In this document: in pieces, positions 8,447 through 15,332 of the stretch | Layout of the letters: every line of letters begins with the position of its first letter | Numbering within the stretch: the first letter of the stretch is position 1 | Source of the DNA: Lachnospiraceae bacterium | GTDB taxonomy: Bacteria; Bacillota_A; Clostridia; Lachnospirales; Lachnospiraceae | Reading direction: 5' to 3' | Assembly (NCBI GenBank): GCA_024684065.1 | Contig: JAIKXO010000325.1 | Location: 1 to 19,299 of the forward strand | DNA length: 19,299 bases | Position numbers and translations under genes: made by a program | Notes under the pieces: generated by a model | The model's input: the letters and a program-made list of their open reading frames with translations, nothing else | Database searches by the model: none | What the model was told of the DNA's origin: nothing

Positions 8447-8626
8447 TAATATGACATTGAAGCAGGTATTGATACTGTATGAAAAGACCGGCTTTTCGTC
8501 CGGAAATGCCCCGGGGATTGAACCGTTTGTCGCGGGAAGGACATTTCCGGCCATAACAGGGAGCGCCTGAATATCATGACAGACCTGCAGGCGGGATTCT
8601 TTCATCGTCTAAGAAAGGAGCAGGGG
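8447..8626 (+). other. Long structured 5' leader of the mtaA-like gene
   Basis: The ~180-nt leader can form several stems. One is GAAAAG/CTTTTC (8482-8487 with 8493-8498). Another is CCGGAAATG/CATTTCCGG (8501-8509 with 8543-8551), enclosing CCCG/CGGG. A third is CGCCTG/CAGGCG (8565-8570 with 8588-8593). The ribosome binding site AAGAAAGGAG lies at 8611-8620. No known riboswitch core could be matched by eye. Whether these stems have a regulatory role is open. Confidence 0.3.
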
Positions 8627-9838
8627 ATGAAGTATAAGGATAACTGGGAAGAGACCAAAAAGAAGTTTACGGATTACTGGAACCACTGCAACACCGGAAG
8701 ACCTCTTCTTCATGTTGTGGCCAGAAAACCCGAGATAGAACATCTGGCCGGGGTGACGCATCCTGAAGGGAATTATCATGATCAGATATGTCAGGGACTG
8801 GACTATGATCTTGACGACAGTCTGAAATGGACGGATATGGAGGATAAGTACCAGAATCCCGAAAAAATCGTCGGAAGATACAGGAGATTCTGCGAAACGC
8901 ACGAGTTTCTCGCGGAAGCATTTCCGAATCTTAATGTGGATTTCGGGCCGGGGTCTCTGGCGGCCTATCTCGGAGCCGATATAGGCTTCGGGGAAGATAC
9001 GGTGTGGTTCGTGCCCTGCTTTAAGGACGAGGATATGTTCTGGGAAGATGACATACCGGAGCTTAAGTTCGATCCCGAAAACGAATGGTTCAAAAAGCAC
9101 CTGGCCGTCGTGAAGGGCTGCCATGAGCTTGCCGGAGATGATTTCTGCATAGACATACCCGACCTCATGGAGAATATTGACGTGCTGGCATCGCTTCGCG
9201 ACACTTCACTGCTGCTTATGGACCTCGTGGGAGAGGATGAGGAGATAGAGCGAAGGGTCGAACAGGTGACCCGGGCATATTACCCTGCCATGCAGGCAAT
9301 GTATGAAGCCTGCAGGGATGAAAAAGGGGCAAGCGCCTATACGGTATTTCAGGTATGGGGACCAGGCAAGTGCATAAAGCTGCAGTGCGACGCCGGAGCC
9401 ATGATATCCCCTGAGATGTTTCGCAGATTTGTCCTGCCGTCGCTTAAGGAGCAGGCAAAGTGGGGGGATCAGGTGCTTTACCATCTGGACGGTCCTGACA
9501 ATATCCGTCATCTGGATGCGGTGCTTGAGTGTGAGGGTATAGACGCGCTACAGTGGACGAGCGGCGATGCGGGTCCGGACGGGACGCTTCCCGACTGGGA
9601 CCGGATATATGACAAGGCGGTCGCCAAAGGGCTTTCTCTCTGGATAAAGGTATATACGGGAGAGACCGTGGATGACTGGATAAAGAATGTTGACAGGGTG
9701 GTGCAAAAGTACGGGTCTGCACGGACGTTTTTCTTCTTCCCGGAGATGTCGCATGATGAAGCGGTAAAGCTTATTTCATATGCCGATGAGCATTGGAGCG
9801 ATGTGAAGGGAACTTATGTTGAGCAGCTTGGGCTTTAA
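8627..9838 (+). CDS. URO-D/MtaA-like methyltransferase family protein
   Basis: This protein is 403 residues from the ATG at 8627. That start is preferred over the in-frame ATG at 8576 because AAGAAAGGAG sits 6 nt upstream of it. The fold family is uroporphyrinogen decarboxylase-like, as in MtaA/MtbA, which take a methyl group from a methylated corrinoid protein. Supporting segments include 'NWEETKKKFTDYWNH' at the start and 'CDAGAMISPEMFRRFVLPSL', followed by 'VLYHLDG' and 'IDALQWTSGD'. MtaA-type enzymes bind zinc through a His-x-Cys pair and a later Cys. Here the pair is His-Leu-Asp at about residues 286-288, and the C-terminal segment reads 'FFFFPEMSHDEA' without the expected Cys. Metal binding may therefore differ, or the activity may have changed. 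The adjacent mtaC-mtaB supports a role in methanol methyl transfer, but the acceptor is unknown. Confidence 0.7.
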   Translation: MKYKDNWEETKKKFTDYWNHCNTGRPLLHVVARKPEIEHLAGVTHPEGNYHDQICQGLDYDLDDSLKWTDMEDKYQNPEKIVGRYRRFCETHEFLAEAFPNLNVDFGPGSLAAYLGADIGFGEDTVWFVPCFKDEDMFWEDDIPELKFDPENEWFKKHLAVVKGCHELAGDDFCIDIPDLMENIDVLASLRDTSLLLMDLVGEDEEIERRVEQVTRAYYPAMQAMYEACRDEKGASAYTVFQVWGPGKCIKLQCDAGAMISPEMFRRFVLPSLKEQAKWGDQVLYHLDGPDNIRHLDAVLECEGIDALQWTSGDAGPDGTLPDWDRIYDKAVAKGLSLWIKVYTGETVDDWIKNVDRVVQKYGSARTFFFFPEMSHDEAVKLISYADEHWSDVKGTYVEQLGL

Positions 9839-9842
9839 ATGA

Positions 9843-10706
9843 ATGGAGCTTACGGACAGGCTTAAGGAACAGCTTTTTTATTATCATAACGCTACCGATA
9901 TCCCTCTCGAGCTGTATGATGAAAACGGCGGAGTGGTACAGTCGTTTTCCGATGATTTCAGGTACTGCAGCATGGTACGGGAAGCCTGTGGAAGCAGGAG
10001 CTTTTGCGGGAGAATGCACAACGAAGGGGCAAGCCTTTCAAAAGAACTTGATGACGGCTATGTTTTTTCATGCCCTGCGGGGCTAGTGCATTTTGTGGTG
10101 TCTGTAAAGATGCCTGACGGGAAGGATTTTCATATACTCGCCGGGCCTCTTGCCATGGATTATCCCGATATTTCGGTGATCGATAACGTTATCAGGGGGT
10201 ACGAGCTGCCTATGGATATCAGGCAGAGGCTTTACGCTGCCCTGAATGCCATCCCGATCGTGGAGCCGATGAGGATACAGTATCTGTGCAAGCTGCTTTT
10301 CTCGCTCGTAGATAATCTTATGAGGAGTCCGTCTGCCGGTGAGGAGAAGGAGAAGGAGCTTCCTGACACCTACAGGGAGGCTCCGGTAGCCATACCGATA
10401 GTGCAGAAGGCGGTTGCTTATATTGACGATCATTACAATGAGAGCCTAAAGCTTGAAAACGTAGCGGCCTACGTAGGACTGAACACGTCCTATCTTTCCA
10501 CGATATTTAAGAGGGAGTTAAAGATCAGTTTCTCCGGTTATCTTACACAGAAAAGGATCGAAGAAGCCTGCAGGCTGCTCCTTCGATCCAATGATTCATT
10601 ATCCGATATCGCTTCTCAGGTAGGCTTTGAAAACCAGAGCTATTTCTCACAGATATTCAAAGACCATACGGGAATGTCACCCAAAGAATACAGAAAACGG
10701 GGCTAA
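9843..10706 (+). CDS. AraC-family transcriptional regulator with PocR sensory domain
   Basis: This 287-residue regulator carries an N-terminal PocR-type ligand-sensing domain (about 1-165). Its cysteine pattern is typical: Cys42, Cys49, Cys55 and then 'FSCPAGL' with Cys77, followed by 'VVSVKMPDGKDFHILAGPLAM'. A C-terminal AraC double helix-turn-helix follows (about 185-287), with 'LKLENVAAYVGLNTSYLSTIFKRE' and 'SLSDIASQVGFENQSYFSQIFK' before 'GMSPKEYRKRG'. PocR domains are known from regulators of cobalamin-linked and small-alcohol metabolism, so methanol or a corrinoid state is a plausible signal here. It starts 4 nt after the MtaA-like stop; the earlier ATG at 9839 is out of frame and soon ends. 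Its stop overlaps the convergent mtaB stop. It probably controls both arms of the mta locus. Confidence 0.85.
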   Translation: MELTDRLKEQLFYYHNATDIPLELYDENGGVVQSFSDDFRYCSMVREACGSRSFCGRMHNEGASLSKELDDGYVFSCPAGLVHFVVSVKMPDGKDFHILAGPLAMDYPDISVIDNVIRGYELPMDIRQRLYAALNAIPIVEPMRIQYLCKLLFSLVDNLMRSPSAGEEKEKELPDTYREAPVAIPIVQKAVAYIDDHYNESLKLENVAAYVGLNTSYLSTIFKRELKISFSGYLTQKRIEEACRLLLRSNDSLSDIASQVGFENQSYFSQIFKDHTGMSPKEYRKRG

Positions 10707-12082
10707 ATGCCGTATTCTTCCGGCAGATAGCGCTTATTTTTAAGCTCTTCCTTCATTTCAAAGATAAACTCTTCCTCATCCTCCGGTATTTCCTCTACCT
10801 GTTCACGAAGCATTTCCAGCCAGTTCTCCTCACGCTCGTCTATGACAAGCTCCTTTTGTTCGACGGCACGGTCGAGTATATCAAGCGCCTTTACCGCCGT
10901 GTGGAGCGTGCGAAGAAACGGATCCTGGGTCTTTACGATCTCTTCCGATATTTCAAAAACCACATCGGGCTTCAGCATATATGCCTGAGGATCGAGGTAG
11001 CAGTCAGATTCCGCGAGGAGGTCCCGCATCAGTCTGGCGTGTCCCTTTTCCGCGGCTTTATTCAGCAGACGGCAGTCATATATCAGCTGCTCCATGGAGA
11101 CTACGGGGGCAAAGCCGGAGAGGAGCTTCACCTGCTGGACGGATTCATTGCTCCAGGTGTCTGCTACGGAAAGCGCTATGTTGCCTATGGGACTGAAATG
11201 AGCGCAGGCTGCGGACTTGCCTTCGAGCGCGATCGGCGTTCCCGTGATCGCCTTAAGATATACATTTTCGTAAGCACAGTCCTTGCTGGGACCTATGGCT
11301 CCGTTCTCTATGGCTACCAGGGCTCTGGGCGCGGCCACGGCGCGCATCACTGCCGCATATACCTTGGGCAGGAAGCCCTGCTCGGCAAGGACCATGGAAG
11401 TGTTCGCAAAGCCGCAGGCTGAGTCGCCCGCCGCTATGGAGCCCGTTTCTTCGGCTATGTTTGAGATGTTCGTCCAGAGCCACTTCATGTCCCTTGCGCC
11501 CAGACAGCCTAAGGCAAAGATCGAGGTACGAAGATCCGCGTTTACTATAGCCTCGTCGTTGATCTCCTTACCTCCTGTAGATTCGATGGAAAGGAAATCC
11601 GCGCCTTCTTTTGCTGTCTCGGTGAATATTCTGAGCATGGATTCCCAGAAAGACCCGCTTCTCATGATGGGAGGCCTGTTCATCTCGCGCAGATCGTTAG
11701 GCGTCATGCGGAATACGCTCTTCAGCCCGTGTTTTTGTTCATATTCAAACATTGTGCTGCGGAGTATCCTGAATATCTCGATACCCCATTCGGGATGCTC
11801 GGTATACTGGGGCAGAGTCTCAAACTCCACTACAATGCCCGGAGCGTGCAGATGCACCGCTTTATCAAGCACTCCCTCGATTATCTCTTTGTAGATCTCC
11901 TTGGCCTTCGGAAGGGTCTCCTGGGTGGCTTCCATGGCGGGAAGCGTAAAGTTTATCTCCGGGTAGACAGTCCCGCCTCCGATCACCATGCCGTTCTTGC
12001 AGGTCACGGGGTTAGGGCAGGAGCCGTAGATAAAGTCATCCACGGAATCATATGCAAGGCGTGTAAATTGTTTAGGTGTCAT
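10703..12082 (-). CDS. mtaB: Methanol:corrinoid methyltransferase MtaB
   Basis: This 459-residue protein matches the length and sequence features of MtaB, the zinc enzyme that activates methanol and methylates the Co(I) corrinoid of MtaC. The three zinc ligands known from Methanosarcina MtaB are conserved: Glu167 in 'SIESTGGKE', Cys223 in 'GDSACGFANTSM' and Cys269 in 'GPSKDCAYENV'. The downstream 'KAITGTPIALEGKSAACAH' and 'DTWSNESVQ' blocks and the C-terminal '...PEEYGI' also match. It lies 2 nt downstream of mtaC on the same strand and is presumably co-translated. Its 3' end overlaps the stop of the convergent PocR-AraC gene, with no terminator between them. The gene is complete, with no sign of decay. 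Confidence 0.93.
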   Translation of the reverse strand: MTPKQFTRLAYDSVDDFIYGSCPNPVTCKNGMVIGGGTVYPEINFTLPAMEATQETLPKAKEIYKEIIEGVLDKAVHLHAPGIVVEFETLPQYTEHPEWGIEIFRILRSTMFEYEQKHGLKSVFRMTPNDLREMNRPPIMRSGSFWESMLRIFTETAKEGADFLSIESTGGKEINDEAIVNADLRTSIFALGCLGARDMKWLWTNISNIAEETGSIAAGDSACGFANTSMVLAEQGFLPKVYAAVMRAVAAPRALVAIENGAIGPSKDCAYENVYLKAITGTPIALEGKSAACAHFSPIGNIALSVADTWSNESVQQVKLLSGFAPVVSMEQLIYDCRLLNKAAEKGHARLMRDLLAESDCYLDPQAYMLKPDVVFEISEEIVKTQDPFLRTLHTAVKALDILDRAVEQKELVIDEREENWLEMLREQVEEIPEDEEEFIFEMKEELKNKRYLPEEYGI

Positions 12083-12084
12083 AT

Positions 12085-12729
12085 TCAGCTCGCTTTCTTT
12101 TCTGAAAGATATTTTTTTGCATACTCAGCCGCGCTTGCGGCGTCAGACGTGTAGCAGTCGGCGTGTATCTCATCGGCGAACGCCTGGGTGACCGGGGCTC
12201 CGCCTATCATGATATGGTACTTGTCGCGGACTCCCTGTTTCTCAAACTCCTTTATCACGTCCGCGATCGCTGGCATGGTAGTTGTAAGAAGGGCGGATAA
12301 AGCGACTATATCGGCGTGTACCTCCTCAGCCTTTTCGACAAACCTCTCATCAGGCACATCGATCCCTATATCATAGACAGTGAGCCCGGCTCCGCGCATC
12401 ATCATCGCCACGAGGTTCTTGCCTATGTCATGCAGGTCTCCCTTTACCGTGCCTATCACGACGGTACCTAACGGTTCAATGCCCGATTCCGAGAAGAGAG
12501 GCTCGATGATCTTTACACCGGCTGACATCGCACGGGCAGACATCAGCATCTCGGGTACGAATATCCTGTTGGCGCTGAAGTTTTCGCCGACAATGCCCAT
12601 GGGCGCGATGAGTCCCTGCTCTAAAATGTCCCTGACGGGAACGTTCTCTTCAAGCGCTTCGTTTACGAGCACCTTTACGTCCTTTACCTTTCCTTTCTGA
12701 ATTGCTGCAGATAATGCTTCAAAATCCAT
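12085..12729 (-). CDS. mtaC: Methanol-specific corrinoid protein MtaC
   Basis: This 214-residue cytosolic corrinoid protein shuttles the methyl group between MtaB and the downstream methyltransferase. Residues about 1-85 form the helical methyltransferase-associated cap ('NVPVRDILEQGLIAPMGIVG', 'FVPEMLMSARAMSAG'). Residues about 86-205 form the B12-binding Rossmann domain. It carries the DxHxxG motif at Asp98, His100 and Gly103 ('GDLHDIGKNL'), the histidine being the lower axial cobalt ligand, and 'SALLTTTM' and 'IGGAPVT' for the nucleotide tail. A GGGGG-rich ribosome binding site precedes the ATG on the minus strand. It is the first gene of the mtaC-mtaB pair and is transcribed out of the 430-nt divergent intergenic region. 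Confidence 0.93.
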   Translation of the reverse strand: MDFEALSAAIQKGKVKDVKVLVNEALEENVPVRDILEQGLIAPMGIVGENFSANRIFVPEMLMSARAMSAGVKIIEPLFSESGIEPLGTVVIGTVKGDLHDIGKNLVAMMMRGAGLTVYDIGIDVPDERFVEKAEEVHADIVALSALLTTTMPAIADVIKEFEKQGVRDKYHIMIGGAPVTQAFADEIHADCYTSDAASAAEYAKKYLSEKKAS

Positions 12730-12991
12730 GTTTACCCCCGTTTCTGCCAGAAGAAATATCTGTCCGGCTCTGTTTAAGCCCTGATACTGATACTATTATG
12801 GGTGATTTTACGGGAATAGTATTTCAAAGTGTTTGGAAGTTTTGTCACTATTTTGGTTTTATATAGAGGATAAAAAGAGATACAGCTGAAAATATTTATA
12901 AAAATTATAAATATATTTAGATAAAACCTGATTGGAGGGTCTGATACGAGCCCGGGCATATCCGGCCCGTGTCCGACCCAGGAGAGCAAAA
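12730..12991. promoter_or_regulatory. mtaC upstream region with three inverted repeats
   Basis: This is the left part of the 430-nt divergent region between mtaC (-) and the Fur-family gene (+). It contains ATACTATT/AATAGTAT (12790-12797 with 12815-12822, 17-nt spacer) in what would be the mtaC leader. It also has a perfect AT-only palindrome with 10-bp arms and a 3-nt centre (12892-12901 with 12905-12914). A GC-rich hairpin lies at 12937-12979 (GGGTC/GACCC and GATACG/CGTGTC stacked). No convincing -35/-10 pair for mtaC was found by eye, so the promoter is probably activator-dependent. The AT palindrome is a candidate operator or UP-like element. Confidence 0.35.
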
Positions 12992-13063
12992 ATGAAAATA
13001 ATTCCCAAATTGCTTGACTTGAACATATATTGCGTTTATAATTGGGAACGATTCTCATATTAA
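12992..13063 (+). CDS. Possible 23-aa small ORF before the Fur-family promoter
   Basis: An ATG at 12992 with an ideal ribosome binding site (AGGAG, 12980-12984, 7-nt spacer) opens a 23-codon frame. It reads MKIIPKLLDL followed by NIYCVYNWERFSY and ends at TAA 13061-13063. The site is directly preceded by the GC-rich hairpin 12937-12979. The frame runs through the Fur-family promoter and operator, so translation would need a separate upstream transcript, and no promoter for one was seen. It may be a real small peptide or chance; confidence is low. Confidence 0.2.
   Translation: MKIIPKLLDLNIYCVYNWERFSY
13014..13042 (+). promoter_or_regulatory. Sigma-A promoter of the Fur-family/ABC transporter operon
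   Basis: TTGACT (13014-13019) and a perfect TATAAT (13037-13042) are separated by exactly 17 bp. Transcription would begin near 13049, inside the adjoining palindrome, and run straight into the three-hairpin repeat at 13066. Confidence 0.75.
13043..13057. promoter_or_regulatory. Operator-like palindrome next to the -10, candidate Fur/Zur site
   Basis: TGGGAACGATTCTCA is an imperfect inverted repeat (5 of 6 arm positions complementary, 3-bp centre). It abuts the -10 hexamer and covers the predicted transcription start. This is where an autorepressor would act, and the first gene of the transcript encodes a Fur-family metal repressor. It is not an exact match to the textbook Fur or Zur consensus, so the assignment rests on position and symmetry. 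Confidence 0.45.
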
Positions 13064-13065
13064 GA

Positions 13066-13153
13066 AAATGATCCGATCTTACGATCGGATCGGTACGAAC
13101 TGAAGTTCGTGCCAAAGCGCACGATTTGCTTCGCAATTCGGCGCAGAAGGAGG
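13066..13153 (+). repeat. Three-hairpin 5'-UTR repeat, copy A (Fur-family gene)
   Basis: Stem 1 is GATCCGATC/GATCGGATC (13070-13078 with 13083-13091). Stem 2 is GGTACGAAC/GTTCGTGCC (13092-13100 with 13105-13113). After AAA comes stem 3, CGATTTGC/GCAATTCG with loop TTC (13122-13129 with 13133-13140), flanked by a GCGC/GCGC clamp. The element ends in the AGAAGGAGG ribosome binding site (13145-13153) of the Fur-family gene. It is the most diverged copy in sequence yet keeps all three stems, with paired changes relative to the copies at 17659 and 19219. Confidence 0.8.
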
Positions 13154-13159
13154 CATACG

Positions 13160-13582
13160 TTGGATTCCAGATCAAAGTATAAGACAAAACAGCGCGAGAT
13201 ATTGCTTGAGTATCTTAAATCCGTTTCAGGAGATCATATTACGGCCAGCGATGTATGCTCATATTTTAAGGAGCATGGGGCATCCATAGGCCAGTCAACG
13301 GTATACAGGCAGCTGGAAAGCCTCGTTGATGAAGGAGTCATCAATAAATATATCATTGATACAAACAGTCCGGCATGCTTTGAATATGTGGATTTCGAAA
13401 GCCACTGCGTTAACGGGATATGTTTCCACTGTAAGTGTGAAAAGTGCGGAAAACTTATCCATCTTAAGTGCGATGAGCTGTCTGAGGTCGTTGGTCATCT
13501 GTATTCCGAGCATAATTTTAAGCTCGACACGAGGCGGACGGTTTTGTACGGGCTGTGTGAGAAGTGCGGTCAGACCGTATGA
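13160..13582 (+). CDS. Fur-family metal-responsive repressor (Zur-like)
   Basis: This protein is 140 residues from a TTG start at 13160, chosen because AGAAGGAGG lies 6 nt upstream. The in-frame GTG at 13109 would add an arginine-rich stretch encoded by the repeat and is rejected. The winged helix covers about residues 8-75 ('ITASDVCSYFKEHG', 'IGQSTVYRQLESLVDEG'). The C-terminal dimerisation domain has two structural zinc CxxC pairs (Cys93/Cys96 and Cys133/Cys136). It also has extra potential ligands: His82, Cys83, His90, Cys91, His101, Cys104, His113 and His118. A Zn(II) or Mn(II) ABC transporter follows in the same transcript, so a Zur-like zinc-uptake repressor is the best guess; PerR or Mur roles are possible. 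It is probably autoregulated through the palindrome at 13043-13057. Confidence 0.82.
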   Translation: MDSRSKYKTKQREILLEYLKSVSGDHITASDVCSYFKEHGASIGQSTVYRQLESLVDEGVINKYIIDTNSPACFEYVDFESHCVNGICFHCKCEKCGKLIHLKCDELSEVVGHLYSEHNFKLDTRRTVLYGLCEKCGQTV

Positions 13583-13662
13583 TGATCCAGGCGGCAGATT
13601 AACTGTTACCGCCGCGGTTTACGGGGCAGTGGCAAAGACCTTTCAACAGAGGAGGAAATATA

Positions 13663-14388
13663 ATGGCTTTCATCACGGCGACGGATCTGTCGCTCGGATA
13701 TGATTCACAGGTGATCGTTAAGGACCTGAATTTTACAGTAAACAGTGGAGACTATCTGTGCATCGTGGGGGAAAACGGTTCCGGAAAGACCACGCTTATG
13801 AAGACTCTTCTTCACCTGAGGGAACCTATAAGCGGTAAGATCAGTACCGGTGACGGGCTTAAGAAAAACGAGATCGGATATCTGCCCCAGCAGACGATCA
13901 TACAGAAGGATTTTCCGGCTTCCGTTAAAGAGATCGTTCTTTCGGGATGCCAGAGCAGGTGCGGACTGCGTCCGTTTTATAACAAAGAGGAAAAAGACGC
14001 CTGTGAAGAAAACATGGAGCGGATGGGAATAAAGGATCTTAGGGACCACTGTTACAGGGATCTTTCGGGAGGCCAGCAGCAGAGGGTGCTCCTTGCCAGG
14101 GCTTTGTGCGCTACCCGCAAGGTACTGCTGCTTGACGAGCCCGTGGCAGGTCTGGATCCTCTGGTAACGGCACAGATGTATGATCTCATTAAGGAACTGA
14201 ATAAAGAGGGAATCACAATTATCATGGTCAGCCATGATATAAATGCGGCTCTTAAGTACTCAAGCCACATCCTGCATATCGGGGACAGTATCTTTTTCGG
14301 TACAAAGGAAGAGTATCTGAAAAGCGAAGCGGGTCGTTTCTTTATGGAAATGCAGGGACAGAAAGGCGGTGTCAGGAACAATGGATAA
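13663..14388 (+). CDS. znuC: Zinc/manganese ABC transporter ATPase (ZnuC-like)
   Basis: This is a 241-residue ABC ATPase. It has Walker A 'GENGSGKTT' (about 35-43), the Q-loop 'YLPQQT', the signature 'LSGGQQQRVLLARAL', Walker B 'VLLLDEP' and the H-loop 'VSHD'. The sequence style, with the Q-loop followed by 'DFPASVKEIVLSG', is that of metal-type ABC transporters (ZnuC, AdcC, MntB). It powers metal uptake with the permease that follows. Its start has an excellent AGAGGAGG. It lies 80 nt after the Fur-family gene, with only a small hairpin (GGCGG/CCGCC near 13590-13613) between them, so the two are probably co-transcribed. No solute-binding protein gene is next to it. Zinc rather than manganese is inferred from the repressor. 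Confidence 0.82.
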   Translation: MAFITATDLSLGYDSQVIVKDLNFTVNSGDYLCIVGENGSGKTTLMKTLLHLREPISGKISTGDGLKKNEIGYLPQQTIIQKDFPASVKEIVLSGCQSRCGLRPFYNKEEKDACEENMERMGIKDLRDHCYRDLSGGQQQRVLLARALCATRKVLLLDEPVAGLDPLVTAQMYDLIKELNKEGITIIMVSHDINAALKYSSHILHIGDSIFFGTKEEYLKSEAGRFFMEMQGQKGGVRNNG

Positions 14389-15214
14389 GCTTATCATGTA
14401 TTTGCAGTATCCTTTTGTAAGGTATGCGCTGATCGTCGGGATCCTGATAGCCCTTTGCTCCTCGCTTTTAGGCGTTACCCTGGTGCTCAAGAGGTTTTCG
14501 TTTATCGGAGACGGCCTGTCTCATGTGGCCTTCGGGGCAATAGCCATAGCGGCCGTGCTTCAGCTTACCAATGAAATGATGATAGTGCTTCCCGTCACGG
14601 TCGTAAGTGCCGTATTGCTCCTTCGGACGGGGCAGAATACGAAGATCAAGGGAGACGCCGCGATAGCGATGATATCGGTGGGCGCACTTGCCTTCGGATA
14701 TCTTATCATGAACATTTTCTCTACCTCGTCCAATCTGAGCGGAGATGTATGCTCAACCCTTTTCGGCTCCACATCGATCCTTACGCTCACATCAGGGGAG
14801 GTATGGCTGTGTGTGATACTTTCAGTAGCAGTCGTGCTGATCTTTATATTTTTTTACAACAAGATATTTGCCGTAACCTTTGATGAGGATTTTTCCAGAG
14901 CGACGGGCACGAACGCCGATGCCTACAACCTTATGATAGCCATCGTCATAGCAGTCATAATAGTGCTTGCGATGAACCTTGTGGGATCGCTTCTCATATC
15001 CGCGCTTATTATCTTCCCGGCATTGTCTGCAATGAGGATATTCAATAATTTCAGGGCGGTAACGGTATGCTCCGCGTTCCTGTCGGTGGTATGCGCTTTC
15101 AGCGGGATCGTTATATCGATCCTTGCGGGGACGCCGGTGGGTTCAACGATAGTGGCGGTGGATGTGGCGGCATTCGTGATCTGCTGTATCATCGGAACGG
15201 TTAAGGGCAGGTAA
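14381..15214 (+). CDS. znuB: Zinc/manganese ABC transporter permease (ZnuB-like)
   Basis: This protein is 277 residues from the ATG at 14381; a GTG at 14369 would add four residues, and both have poor ribosome binding sites. It belongs to the ABC-3 metal permease family and has eight or nine hydrophobic segments. Family-typical stretches are 'YPFVRYALIVGILIALCSSLLGVTLVLKRFSFIGDGLSH' near the N-terminus, 'FFYNKIFAVTFDEDFSRATG' in the middle and 'LVGSLLISALIIFPALSAMRIF' near the C-terminus. It overlaps the ATPase gene, so the two are translationally coupled. It forms the membrane channel for metal import across the cytoplasmic membrane. The binding lipoprotein must be encoded elsewhere. Confidence 0.82.
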   Translation: MDKLIMYLQYPFVRYALIVGILIALCSSLLGVTLVLKRFSFIGDGLSHVAFGAIAIAAVLQLTNEMMIVLPVTVVSAVLLLRTGQNTKIKGDAAIAMISVGALAFGYLIMNIFSTSSNLSGDVCSTLFGSTSILTLTSGEVWLCVILSVAVVLIFIFFYNKIFAVTFDEDFSRATGTNADAYNLMIAIVIAVIIVLAMNLVGSLLISALIIFPALSAMRIFNNFRAVTVCSAFLSVVCAFSGIVISILAGTPVGSTIVAVDVAAFVICCIIGTVKGR

Positions 15215-15274
15215 ATACAATTTTTTCTTGACTGTTACTGGTATTGGGTATAAGGTAAAATCAGGTATTGAGGC

Positions 15275-15305
15275 TTGACAACACCTTGTGAAGTCATGTT
15301 AAAAT
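15275..15305 (+). promoter_or_regulatory. Promoter of the hydrogenase-sensor gene
   Basis: A perfect -35 TTGACA (15275-15280) is followed after 18-19 bp by TTAAAAT (15299-15305), a reasonable -10. Transcription would begin near 15312, just before the folded leader at 15333. A weaker TTGACT...TATAAG pair lies 40-50 nt upstream. Confidence 0.5.
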
Positions 15306-15332
15306 ACTTCTTATATTGATTACATGGCATGA

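Noticed and set aside
8447..8626. Cobalamin riboswitch in the mtaA-like leader
   Set aside because: AGACCTGC at 8581-8588 recalls the end of the B12 box, but the preceding box bases are missing and no conserved core (GCCACTG-like) could be aligned. A covariance-model scan would settle it.
10856..11894. Plus-strand ORFs of about 190-200 residues opposite mtaB
   Set aside because: mtaB on the minus strand conserves all zinc ligands; the plus-strand frames are shadows without motifs.
13109..13159. Upstream GTG start for the Fur-family protein
   Set aside because: It would translate repeat stem 3 into an arginine-rich tail, and it is less well placed than the TTG at 13160 with AGAAGGAGG.
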